From positions 1,922,501 through 1,986,500 of the forward strand of contig NZ_CP069213.1 in NCBI RefSeq assembly GCF_016834455.1: a stretch of DNA of 64,000 nt, read 5' to 3'. The notes beneath the pieces were generated by a model. It ran no database searches, was not told the DNA's origin, and saw only the letters and a program-made list of their open reading frames with translations. Both the position numbers and the translations under genes were made by a program. This stretch comes from Shewanella litorisediminis (GTDB taxonomy: Bacteria; Pseudomonadota; Gammaproteobacteria; Enterobacterales; Shewanellaceae). Within the stretch, counting starts at the first letter, position 1. Every line of letters starts with the position of its first letter. This document shows, in pieces, positions 8,186-16,572 of the stretch.

Positions 8186-9597
8186 ATTCAGCGGCGCCTT
8201 TTTGTGAACAAACGCCTCTGCAAGCCTCCCCGCCGCGCACGAGTCAATCCGGCATTGCAGCGGCCGTTTGCCTCTCAAGCCTTGCCATGATTGGCTTTGA
8301 TGCGGCTGCCACGGAAACGCCGGTATCAGCAGCGCAGGTATTGGAAGAAGGTACTCAGCAGGTTGAAGATAAAGGCCTGCTGGCACGTTTGATTGATGGT
8401 TGGGAAATTGATGCGGCGCTCCTCTGGTACCGGGAAGATGCGCGGGTGCAAGCCATTGAGGGAGTGCTCTCTGGCGTCAGAGCCTTATCCGACAGCGAAT
8501 CGGTGAGCGCCAAAATCGTACTCGACAGCCTGTCAGGGGCGTCTGCCTCGGGGGCGGCCGCGCAGCAGAGGCTGCAAACGTTCACCCGGCCATCGGGCAA
8601 GGGAGAGTATCAGGTCGCCGCGGGTGAAACGCCGCTTGATGACACCTTTAAGGATACCAGGCTGTCGCTTTCTGCAGGCTGGCAGAAAACCCTCGATAGC
8701 GCCACCAAGGTCAATGCCGGTGTCTATGGCTCAAAAGAGTTTGATTATCTGTCACTTGGGATGAGTGGCGGCATTGAATGGGGCTTTTTTAAAGACAACA
8801 CCACTGTGAGTTTGTCCGGGGCTTTGGGATTTGATGTTTTTGATGCCGTGGGTGGCAGGCCTGTGCCCTTAAGCACCATGGCGATACGTAAAGACTTTGC
8901 CGACGAAGAGGCTTTCTGGCAGGCGTTTGATGCTACGCGCCAGCGCGGCGTTGGCGATAAGCGCATCGGCGAAATGATGCTGGGGGTGACCCAAATAATC
9001 AGTAAGTCTACCCTGGTGCAGTTTAACTACGGCCTCGGCTATTCCAGTGGTTATCTTAACGATCCTTATAAGCTCGTATCGGTATTGGATAGCAGCGGAA
9101 ACGCTACACACTACTTGTATGAGTCCCGGCCGGACAGCCGCCTCAAGCAAAGCGCCTTCGTGCTGGGGAAAACCGCCTTTAATCTTGGTGTAGCCGAATA
9201 CTCATACCGTTTCACCCACGACGACTGGGGGCTGGATTCCCATACCCTCGAAGGCCGCTATCGCCACTATTTCAGTGGGAAGAAAGGGCCGTATTTGCAG
9301 CTCCATCTGCGGGCATACCGGCAGTATGGCGTTGACTTCTTTACCCCCTATCTACAGGGTGGCGAGTCGGTAGCGCCGCATATCAGCGCCGATTATCGTA
9401 TTGGCGATATGGACACCTGGACACTGGGGTTAAAAACCGGATGGCGTCTCAAAGACGGCGATGAAATCGCTGTTCGGCTCGAATATTACCGTCAGCAGCC
9501 ACGAGGGGATGCTGCCAGTCTCGAGGGGCTTAAGGGGCTTGAGCTTTACCCTGAACTGAATGCCGCCATGCTGCAGCTCAACTATTCCTGGAATTGA
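8176..9597 (+). CDS. DUF3570 outer-membrane beta-barrel-like protein with a flavinylation-like motif
   Basis: 473-residue DUF3570 family protein of unknown function. Seen: an N-terminal signal-like stretch (about 25-46), then long runs of alternating polar/aromatic strands, ending QLNYSWN, as in an outer-membrane beta-barrel with a C-terminal aromatic strand. The motif D117-S-L-S-G-A-S123 (codons 8524-8544) fits the consensus D-x-x-[ST]-G-A-[ST] at which ApbE attaches FMN to a Thr or Ser; an ApbE gene follows directly. That this Ser is flavinylated is inference. It starts inside the DUF4266 gene (overlap 8176-8185), so the operon is tightly coupled. Confidence 0.85.
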   Translation: MQLNSAAPFCEQTPLQASPPRTSQSGIAAAVCLSSLAMIGFDAAATETPVSAAQVLEEGTQQVEDKGLLARLIDGWEIDAALLWYREDARVQAIEGVLSGVRALSDSESVSAKIVLDSLSGASASGAAAQQRLQTFTRPSGKGEYQVAAGETPLDDTFKDTRLSLSAGWQKTLDSATKVNAGVYGSKEFDYLSLGMSGGIEWGFFKDNTTVSLSGALGFDVFDAVGGRPVPLSTMAIRKDFADEEAFWQAFDATRQRGVGDKRIGEMMLGVTQIISKSTLVQFNYGLGYSSGYLNDPYKLVSVLDSSGNATHYLYESRPDSRLKQSAFVLGKTAFNLGVAEYSYRFTHDDWGLDSHTLEGRYRHYFSGKKGPYLQLHLRAYRQYGVDFFTPYLQGGESVAPHISADYRIGDMDTWTLGLKTGWRLKDGDEIAVRLEYYRQQPRGDAASLEGLKGLELYPELNAAMLQLNYSWN

Positions 9598-9625
9598 CAG
9601 GGAACTGACCGGTGGAATTCAACCT

Positions 9626-10579
9626 GTGACACCAATCAAGCCAGGCATGCAAAATCAAGCGCGTTCTGACGGCATCTGCCGGGTGCGTTTCACTGCCATG
9701 GCAAGTGATTGTGAGCTGTTGTTTGCCGGGACTACACCGGAAGAAGGCACACAGCCTTGGCTCGATTCCCTTGCCAGGGTCGGTACCGATGAGGTCAGGC
9801 GCATCGAGGTTAAATTCAGTCGCTACCTGGCTGACAGTGAACTTAGCCGTATCAATGCCGGTGCCGGCGCCGAACTGAATATTGATGCTGAAACCGCAGG
9901 GCTGCTTCAGTTTGCAGCCGACTGTTACCGGCTTTCAGGCGGCCTTTTCGATATCACGGTAGCGCCGCTGCAACGTCTTTGGGGCTTTGGCTACAGTGAA
10001 ACCTTGCCGCCAACAAATGCCGACATTCACGCTGCCCTTGAGCGCATTGGCTTTGAAAGGCTGCGCATTTTTGAAGACCAAGGCAGTTGGCGGCTCTTTT
10101 TACCCGCCGGCATGAGCCTGGATTTTGGCGGTATTGCCAAAGAATATGCCGCCGACAGGGCGCTGCTTTTGTTAGAACGACAGGCCAGGGCACTTGGGCT
10201 TGATGTTGCAGTGCTGGTAAACCTTGGCGGGGACATTGCCGCCAGTCGTTATCCGTGGCGGATTGGCGTAGAAGCCATTGGCGCTGAGAGTCATTCTGAC
10301 ATGTTAAAGGCGGCAGCATCGGGTCTTATTGAGTTTCCCGGTGGCGGTCTTGCGACCAGCGGCGATACCAAGCGCTTTGTGCTGGTGGAGGGGAAACGTA
10401 TCGGCCATATCCTGTCACCCAAAACCGGTTATCCGGTGCCGGATGCGCCCCGGTCGGTGACGGTATTGGCCCCCAGCGCCTCTGCAGCGGGCATGCTGTC
10501 GACCATGGCGATGCTAAAAGGCGAGGGTGCCGAGGCCTTCCTTGGCGGCGAAGGTCTGGTCCATCTGGTGCAGCGCTGA
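9626..10579 (+). CDS. ApbE-type FAD:protein FMN transferase, divergent
   Basis: ApbE proteins move FMN from FAD onto a Thr/Ser of target proteins. Seen: FxRYLADSELSRIN near the start, SGGLFDITVAPLQRLWGFG, the nucleotide-binding DFGGIAKEYAADRA, VNLGGDIAAS, and ATSGDTKRF followed by GHILSPKTGYPV. Odd points: there is no signal peptide or lipobox, unlike classical periplasmic ApbE. The metal-binding segment, usually A-D-A-L-[AS]-T, reads A-A-G-M-L-S-T, so the Asp appears to be Gly. The start is uncertain: GTG 9626 has GGTGGA about 9 bases upstream, ATG 9647 has poorer spacing, and ATG 9560 lies inside the preceding gene. The likely target is the DUF3570 protein encoded just upstream (inference). 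Confidence 0.85.
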   Translation: MTPIKPGMQNQARSDGICRVRFTAMASDCELLFAGTTPEEGTQPWLDSLARVGTDEVRRIEVKFSRYLADSELSRINAGAGAELNIDAETAGLLQFAADCYRLSGGLFDITVAPLQRLWGFGYSETLPPTNADIHAALERIGFERLRIFEDQGSWRLFLPAGMSLDFGGIAKEYAADRALLLLERQARALGLDVAVLVNLGGDIAASRYPWRIGVEAIGAESHSDMLKAAASGLIEFPGGGLATSGDTKRFVLVEGKRIGHILSPKTGYPVPDAPRSVTVLAPSASAAGMLSTMAMLKGEGAEAFLGGEGLVHLVQR

Positions 10580-10611
10580 GCGCAGCGTAAAGCAGAGCTG
10601 AAAGCACAAAT

Positions 10612-10638
10612 AAAAAGCCGCCCATAAGGCGGCTTTTT
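10612..10638. terminator. Bidirectional terminator between apbE-like gene and asnS
   Basis: AAAAAGCCGCC at 10612-10622 pairs with GGCGGCTTTTT at 10628-10638 across a 5-base loop. A-run and T-run flank the stem, so it can stop both converging transcripts. Confidence 0.9.
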
Positions 10639-10678
10639 GTTAATCGAATCGCTTATACGCGGTTCGCACTTCTCTTGA

Positions 10679-12079
10679 TTAGAAGTTAGCGCTGCGTGGT
10701 GCGCGTGGGAATGGGATCACATCACGGATGTTACCCACACCGGTCACGTAAGACACCAGACGCTCGAAACCGAGACCAAAACCGGCGTGTGGCACAGTGC
10801 CATAACGGCGCAGGTCGCGATACCACCAGTAGTCTTCTTTGGACAGGTTCATCTCTTCGAGGCGGGCATCCAGTACGTCCAGACGCTCTTCACGCTGCGA
10901 GCCACCGATGATTTCACCGATGCCGGGCGCCAGTACGTCCATGGCAGCTACCGTCTTGCCGTCTTCGTTAAGGCGCATGTAGAAAGCTTTGATATCTTTC
11001 GGATAGTTCTTCACCACCACAGGGGCTTTGAAGTGCTCTTCGGCCAGATAGCGCTCGTGCTCAGACTGCAGATCGATACCCCATTCAACCGGGTATTCGA
11101 AGGTCTTGCCGCAGTTTTGCAGGATGTCAACGGCGTCGGTGTAATCCACCTGGGCAAAGTCGCTGCTGACAAAGTTTTGCAGACGATCGATAACGCTGCT
11201 GTCCACGCGCTCGGCGAAGAACTTCATGTCATCCATGCGCTCTTCCAGTACGGCGTTGAAGCAGTACTTGAGCATGGCTTCTGCCAGACCGGCGACATCG
11301 TTCAGATCAGCAAAGGCCACTTCTGGCTCAACCATCCAGAATTCCGCCAGGTGACGGCTGGTATTGGAGTTTTCGGCGCGGAAAGTCGGGCCAAAGGTAT
11401 AGATTTTAGACAGGGCACAGGCGTAGGTTTCGCCGTTCAGCTGACCGGATACGGTCAGGAAGGCTTCTTTGCCGAAAAAGTCCTGGTCGTAATCTACCTT
11501 GCCAGCGTCAGTACGTGGCAGGTTTTCCATGTCCAGGGTAGAGACGCGGAACATCTCGCCAGCACCTTCACAGTCAGAGGCGGTGATGATGGGAGTGGAT
11601 ACCCAAATAAAGCCATTCTCGTGGTAGAAGCGATGAATAGCCTGAGACAGACAGTTACGCACACGGGCCACGGCACCGATGATGTTGGTACGTGGACGCA
11701 GGTGAGCCACTTCGCGCAGGTGCTCGATTGAGTGGCGCTTGGCCGCCATAGGATAGGTATCGGGATCGTCTACCCAACCTGCTACTTTTACGGCAGTGAC
11801 CTGCAGTTCAAACGCCTGGCCTGAGCCGGGAGACTCCACCAGGTTACCTGTCATTTCCACAGAGCAGCCAGCGGTAAGCTTCAGCACTTCGTCATTATAA
11901 TTGGACAGAGCATTGGGCACTACGCCCTGAATGGCATCGAAACAGGAGCCGTCATAGACGGCGAGGAAGGAGATCCCTGCCTTGGAATCCCGACGGGTAC
12001 GAACCCAACCGCGCACCGTGATCTCGGTGCCGGGGGCGAAATCACCCTTAAAAACGGATGCGATAGATGCAATGCTCAT
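10679..12079 (-). CDS. asnS: Asparaginyl-tRNA synthetase
   Basis: 466 residues, the normal length. It charges tRNA-Asn with asparagine in the cytoplasm. Seen: an N-terminal OB-fold anticodon-binding domain ([21 protein letters not shown]) and class II motifs, motif 2 as [25 protein letters not shown] sequence and motif 3 as GFGLGFERL near the C-terminus. The ATG at 12079 is preferred, with GGAG about 12 bases upstream; a TTG six codons further out is less likely. An AT-rich inverted repeat lies 27-60 bases upstream of the start. Confidence 0.97.
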   Translation of the reverse strand: MSIASIASVFKGDFAPGTEITVRGWVRTRRDSKAGISFLAVYDGSCFDAIQGVVPNALSNYNDEVLKLTAGCSVEMTGNLVESPGSGQAFELQVTAVKVAGWVDDPDTYPMAAKRHSIEHLREVAHLRPRTNIIGAVARVRNCLSQAIHRFYHENGFIWVSTPIITASDCEGAGEMFRVSTLDMENLPRTDAGKVDYDQDFFGKEAFLTVSGQLNGETYACALSKIYTFGPTFRAENSNTSRHLAEFWMVEPEVAFADLNDVAGLAEAMLKYCFNAVLEERMDDMKFFAERVDSSVIDRLQNFVSSDFAQVDYTDAVDILQNCGKTFEYPVEWGIDLQSEHERYLAEEHFKAPVVVKNYPKDIKAFYMRLNEDGKTVAAMDVLAPGIGEIIGGSQREERLDVLDARLEEMNLSKEDYWWYRDLRRYGTVPHAGFGLGFERLVSYVTGVGNIRDVIPFPRAPRSANF

Positions 12080-12105
12080 TGCTGCGCTTATCTCCAACGA
12101 AACAT

Positions 12106-12138
12106 GTAATATAAAATCAAAAAGGAGGTTTATATTAC
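12106..12138. repeat. AT-rich inverted repeat upstream of asnS
   Basis: Perfect 10-base inverted repeat, GTAATATAAA at 12106-12115 and TTTATATTAC at 12129-12138, with a 13-base spacer. It falls within the likely asnS promoter and may be an operator or a transcript hairpin; no known regulator motif is recognised. Confidence 0.5.
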
Positions 12139-12229
12139 CTTTCCGGTGGCTTTTCTCAAGCTGAAAAAGGTATGCTGCGGAATATATTCACAATCTTGTG
12201 GAGCCGGGTTGCACAAATGGAGGTGAGCC

Positions 12230-12565
12230 ATGAGTAAACTGCGTATTTTTCAGTTACTGCTGGCAGGTTTGTCCATTTTGGGATGGGCCCTGGCGATATG
12301 GGCATTGATGCTGTTTCACGAGGCCCGGCCCGATCGCGCCGTGGGGTATTTTCTGTCAAAAGGTGCGACAGTGAGGTTATTCTGGGAACCCTCGTTAACC
12401 CTGCGTCTGGAGCAGGTCATCTGGATAGTCTGCGGGGTGAGCCTGGTGAGCCTGCTGTTTAACGTCTATGTGGCGCAGCACAGCCGTATGGGGTACTGGT
12501 TTAACATTCCCTTGTTATTGCTCTCTTCTTTGGCCGCCGGGCTTTACATGAGTTTCTGGGTGTAG
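12230..12565 (+). CDS. Small inner-membrane protein, unknown function
   Basis: 111 residues; family not recognised. Seen: three hydrophobic spans, about 8-28, 62-82 and 91-110, with a charged stretch at 29-60 (HEARPDRAVGYFLSK, then WEPSLTLRLEQ) between the first two. A strong ribosome site, GGAGGTGA, precedes the ATG by 5 bases, which supports real translation. It is divergent from asnS and convergent with nudL. No motif suggests an activity. Confidence 0.75.
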   Translation: MSKLRIFQLLLAGLSILGWALAIWALMLFHEARPDRAVGYFLSKGATVRLFWEPSLTLRLEQVIWIVCGVSLVSLLFNVYVAQHSRMGYWFNIPLLLLSSLAAGLYMSFWV

Positions 12566-12653
12566 TGCTGTTTTCGTGCGCCCAACTCAACCAATCTGCC
12601 ACCCAGTCACTCTGTCTAATCGCCGTGTTCTGCGTCTTTACAAAGCAATGAGG

Positions 12654-13268
12654 TTAAATTGCACCGCCGTCTTTCAGGTGGCGGCAGAGTAAATCTATCA
12701 TCGCGGCTGTGGCGCCCCAAATAAGGCGTCCTTCCCAGGGGATAAACACAACCTGATAGCTGTGGCCCTGACGCTGAAATTGCCGTGTGTGCCTGTGTTT
12801 GTCCTGCATAAAAAAGCGCAGCGGTACCCGAAAACACTCAGCGACTTCACCGGGATCGATTCTTAATTCAAATGGGTCTTTCACTAGGGCCAGTACCGGC
12901 GTGATTTCAAATCCGGTAAAGGTTCGGTGGGTGGGGAACTGACCCAAGAGTTCCAAATTTTCACTTTGAAGGCCGATTTCTTCTTCAGCTTCCCTGAATG
13001 CGGTATGTGTAGGGCTAACATCGCTGGGCTCGACCTTGCCACCGGGAAAACTCACCTGGCCGGGATGGGCTTTAAGGTGGGTGGGTCGGGTCGTGAGAAT
13101 GAGCTGAAGTTCGCCGTTGAGCTCCTCAAGCGCCATCAGCACGGCCGCTTGCCTCACTCTGGTTTTCAGCGGTGCCGACACTATGGCATGGCGAAGTGGC
13201 TGCAACGAAAAATGCAACCTGAGTTCCTCTATGCTGATGGCGCCCGCTCCGGTAAAGGGCATAAACAA
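12654..13268 (-). CDS. nudL: Nudix hydrolase, CoA pyrophosphatase type (NudL/YeaB)
   Basis: 204 residues. NudL-type enzymes split coenzyme A and related pyrophosphates to 3',5'-ADP and 4'-phosphopantetheine. Seen: the CoA-subfamily signature LLTTRPTHLKAHPGQVSFPGGK-like region (RPTHLKAHPGQVSFPGGK) joined to the Nudix box G-x5-E-x7-REAEEEIGL. The gene starts directly at the pabB stop, so the two are co-transcribed, the same pairing seen in E. coli (pabB-nudL). Confidence 0.92.
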   Translation of the reverse strand: MFMPFTGAGAISIEELRLHFSLQPLRHAIVSAPLKTRVRQAAVLMALEELNGELQLILTTRPTHLKAHPGQVSFPGGKVEPSDVSPTHTAFREAEEEIGLQSENLELLGQFPTHRTFTGFEITPVLALVKDPFELRIDPGEVAECFRVPLRFFMQDKHRHTRQFQRQGHSYQVVFIPWEGRLIWGATAAMIDLLCRHLKDGGAI

Positions 13269-14684
13269 TCAATCCTGTTCCAAAATCGGCAGAATACGGC
13301 TGACCTTGTCGAAGGTTTCCTGATACTCACAGTCGGCATTTGAGTCGGCCACCACACCGCCACCGGCCCAGCAGTAGAGCTTGCCATCGACAGCGGCCAG
13401 GGTGCGGATGGTAATACTGGTATCCATATTACCGTGCTGGCTGATATAACCGATGGAGCCACAGTAAATGCTGCGACGGGATGGCTCAAGCTCTTCAATG
13501 ATTTCCATGGCGCGTATTTTGGGGGCACCCGTGATAGAGCCGCCGGGAAAGGCTGCTTTTAACAAATCAAAGGCATCCTTGTTTTCGGCAAGCTCAGCGG
13601 TCACTGTGCTGACCAAATGGTGCACCGCAGGGAAACTCTCCACATCAAAGAGCTTGGGCACCCGCACGCTGCCCGGGCTTGCTACCCGGCCGATGTCGTT
13701 TCGCAGCAAATCCACAATCATCAGGTTTTCGGCCCTGTCTTTGGGCGATGCTTTCAGTGCTATGGCATTGGCTTTATCGGCTTCTGGGTCGGCTAATCTT
13801 GGCAAGGTGCCTTTGATGGGCTTGGTTTCAACCGCTTTACCGTCGAGTTTGATAAAACGCTCCGGAGAGATAGACAAAATCGCCCCTTCATCAAGCCGGA
13901 TAAAGGCCGAAAAAGGCGCGCGATTGGCGCCGCGGAGTTTAAGGTAGGCCTGCCATTCACTGCCCTGATACCCGGCACTGAACCTTTGGGTCAGGTTTAT
14001 CTGGTAACAATCGCCGCTCGCCAGGTAAGACTGCACCCGGGCAAATTTTTGCTGATATTGTTCACGGGTGATTTGTGGCGCAAACCTGCTCAGCAGCGAG
14101 AATTCAGCAGCAGATTGAGCGCAGGTTTGGTAGCCGGTGCGATCCTGTTCAAGCCGTGCCAGGGTTTCGTTCAATGCATCTTCACCCAAATAGTGCACAA
14201 GATGCCATGAATCTGATTGATAGCTGTGAATCAAGGCCCAATCATAAAAGCCAATACAGGCCAATGGCAGATTAATGTCGTTAATTGCGGTATGTGGCAA
14301 CCGCTCAAGGCGTCTGCCCAAATCATAAGTAAAGGCGCCAATCGCGCCGCCGCAAAATGGTAGCGATGTATTTTTTTGAACGCTGAAAAGTGCTTGCTGA
14401 ACCGACTGCAGCTGCGAAAAAGGGCACTCAGCATTGTCAATTATCTGAGTATTGCCCTCGTATGTGAGTTCAGAGTGACCTTCGTATACCTTGAGCGTGG
14501 CGATAGGTTCTGCCACCAGAATGTCACAGTGAGCGTCCATGTGCGGTGCATCGGCGGAGTCCAGCAGCATAGACCATGGCTGATTGGCCAAAGGGGCAAA
14601 GATGTCGGTACTTGACGCGTGCCAATCGAGTGTTTTAACGGCGATTTGTGCATGATTTATACGGGTGGGCAGGGGTGGAAACAT
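13269..14684 (-). CDS. pabB: Aminodeoxychorismate synthase component I
   Basis: 471 residues. It converts chorismate with ammonia or glutamine nitrogen from PabA to 4-amino-4-deoxychorismate for folate. Seen: the chorismate-binding C-terminal half with KPIKGTLPR, ENLMIVDLLRNDIGRV, FPGGSITGAPKIRAMEIIEELE and SIYCGSIGYI. The KPIKGT lysine is typical of PabB rather than TrpE. pabA is not in the window. Upstream gene of the pabB-nudL pair. Confidence 0.95.
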   Translation of the reverse strand: MFPPLPTRINHAQIAVKTLDWHASSTDIFAPLANQPWSMLLDSADAPHMDAHCDILVAEPIATLKVYEGHSELTYEGNTQIIDNAECPFSQLQSVQQALFSVQKNTSLPFCGGAIGAFTYDLGRRLERLPHTAINDINLPLACIGFYDWALIHSYQSDSWHLVHYLGEDALNETLARLEQDRTGYQTCAQSAAEFSLLSRFAPQITREQYQQKFARVQSYLASGDCYQINLTQRFSAGYQGSEWQAYLKLRGANRAPFSAFIRLDEGAILSISPERFIKLDGKAVETKPIKGTLPRLADPEADKANAIALKASPKDRAENLMIVDLLRNDIGRVASPGSVRVPKLFDVESFPAVHHLVSTVTAELAENKDAFDLLKAAFPGGSITGAPKIRAMEIIEELEPSRRSIYCGSIGYISQHGNMDTSITIRTLAAVDGKLYCWAGGGVVADSNADCEYQETFDKVSRILPILEQD

Positions 14685-14845
14685 CGATTAACCTTATTCA
14701 ACTTGTGATGTAGCCCAAAGATTTGCAACAGAGTATCATATTGGCCGAAAAAGGATTAACCAAAACAAAAGGCCTGGTCCCACAGGGTCTGTGGTCTTCC
14801 CTATAAATAGAGCTGTCAACAAAGCTGAGAGAGTCGGAGCATAAC

Positions 14846-16381
14846 GTGTCAGAGAATCACTCGCCGGTCGTGATCAAGCAGGCCGATTTCATTGAAAGTA
14901 TTGCCGATGCCCTGCAATACATCTCCTACTACCACCCTAAAGATTTTATCGATGCCATGGCTGAGGCCTACGAGCGCGAGCAGAGCGCCGCCGCCAAAGA
15001 CGCCATCGCTCAAATTCTGATTAATTCCCGCATGTCGGCCGAGGGCAAGCGTCCTCTGTGCCAGGACACCGGCATCGTAACCTGCTTTGTGAAAGTGGGC
15101 ATGGGTGTTCAGTGGGACAAAACCGACATGACAGTGCAGCAGATGGTGGATGAGGGCGTTCGCCGCGCTTACACCAACCCGGATAACCCGCTGCGCGCTT
15201 CCATTGTGGCCGACCCTGCCGGTGGCCGTAAAAACACCAAGGACAATACCCCTTCTGTGGTGCATATCGACATGGTCCCGGGTAACCATGTGGAAGTGGC
15301 CATCGCCGCCAAGGGCGGCGGCAGCGAGAACAAGTCCAAGATGGTGATGCTGAACCCATCGGACGATATCGCCGCCTGGGTTGAAAAGACGCTGCCTACC
15401 ATGGGTGCTGGCTGGTGTCCGCCCGGCATGCTGGGTATTGGCATCGGTGGCACCGCCGAAAAAGCCGCTGTGATGGCCAAAGAAGCCTTGATGGAAAGCA
15501 TCGATATCCACGAGCTGATGGCCAAAGGCGCTGAAACCGCAGAGGAAAAGCTGCGCCTGGATATTTTCGAGCGCGCCAACGGTTTGGGTATCGGTGCCCA
15601 GGGCCTCGGCGGTTTGACCACGGTGCTGGATGTGAAAATCAAATCAGCGCCAACCCACGCGGCCTCCAAGCCTGTGGTGATGATCCCAAACTGCGCTGCC
15701 ACCCGTCACGTGCACTTCCACCTGGATGGCACGGGTCCTGCGGATCTCGCGCCGCCAAGCCTCAGCGACTGGCCAGAGATCACCTGGGAAGTGGGCGAGA
15801 GCGTGCGCCGCGTAAACCTGGATACCGTGACTCAGGCCGACATCGAAACCTGGAAGAGCGGCGATACCCTGCTGCTGTCCGGCAAAATGCTCACCGGTCG
15901 TGATGCGGCCCACAAGCGCATTCAAACCCTGATTGAGTCGGGTGAAGGCCTGCCGGAAGGTGTGGACTTTACCGGCAAGTTTATCTACTACGTTGGGCCA
16001 GTTGACCCGGTTGGTGACGAAGTTGTGGGTCCTGCCGGCCCAACTACCGCAACCCGCATGGATAAGTTTACCGATCTGATGCTGGATAAGACCGGTCTGA
16101 TGGGCATGATTGGTAAGGCCGAGCGCGGTCCTGCCACCGTTGAGTCTATCAAACAGCACAAGGCGGTTTATCTGATGGCCGTTGGCGGCGCCGCCTATCT
16201 GGTGTCCAAAGCCATTAAGCACGCCCGCGTGGTGGCTTTTGAAGATCTGGGTATGGAAGCCATCTACGAGTTCGACGTGCAGGACATGCCTGTGACTGTT
16301 GCGGTGGACACCCAGGGTGTGAACGCCCACGAGACTGGCCCTGCCATCTGGAAGGTCAACATTCAGAACGCCAAGGCGTAA
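14846..16381 (+). CDS. Class I (iron-sulfur) fumarate hydratase
   Basis: 511 residues. It interconverts fumarate and malate in the TCA cycle using a [4Fe-4S] cluster. Seen: candidate cluster ligands C72 in LCQDTG and the Cys of NCAATRHVHFHLDG near 285, and the C-terminal beta domain with YVGPVDPVGDEVVGPAGPTTATRMD-like sequence near 390-410. It resembles the single-chain FumA/FumB type. Translation starts at GTG 14846, with GGAG about 7 bases upstream. Single gene with its own terminator. Confidence 0.95.
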   Translation: MSENHSPVVIKQADFIESIADALQYISYYHPKDFIDAMAEAYEREQSAAAKDAIAQILINSRMSAEGKRPLCQDTGIVTCFVKVGMGVQWDKTDMTVQQMVDEGVRRAYTNPDNPLRASIVADPAGGRKNTKDNTPSVVHIDMVPGNHVEVAIAAKGGGSENKSKMVMLNPSDDIAAWVEKTLPTMGAGWCPPGMLGIGIGGTAEKAAVMAKEALMESIDIHELMAKGAETAEEKLRLDIFERANGLGIGAQGLGGLTTVLDVKIKSAPTHAASKPVVMIPNCAATRHVHFHLDGTGPADLAPPSLSDWPEITWEVGESVRRVNLDTVTQADIETWKSGDTLLLSGKMLTGRDAAHKRIQTLIESGEGLPEGVDFTGKFIYYVGPVDPVGDEVVGPAGPTTATRMDKFTDLMLDKTGLMGMIGKAERGPATVESIKQHKAVYLMAVGGAAYLVSKAIKHARVVAFEDLGMEAIYEFDVQDMPVTVAVDTQGVNAHETGPAIWKVNIQNAKA

Positions 16382-16413
16382 TAACATTGAATTTTGATAC
16401 AAATCCATAATTG

Positions 16414-16447
16414 AAAAGGGCCCAGACACACTTGTCCGGGCCCTTGT
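16414..16447 (+). terminator. Terminator after the fumarase gene
   Basis: AAAAGGGCCC near 16414-16423 pairs with GGGCCCTT near 16438-16445 across an AGACACACTTGTCC-like loop. The T-run is short, so efficiency is uncertain. Confidence 0.7.
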
Positions 16448-16572
16448 CTTTGGATTAATGTGTCTTTTTTGCCGGGATGGCAAGCTTAATAACCGGCTCG
16501 CCGGAAAACCTAAACCAAAAATCATAAACCCTAAGCTATCAACAATAACAAACAGCATTGCGGACAACATCC

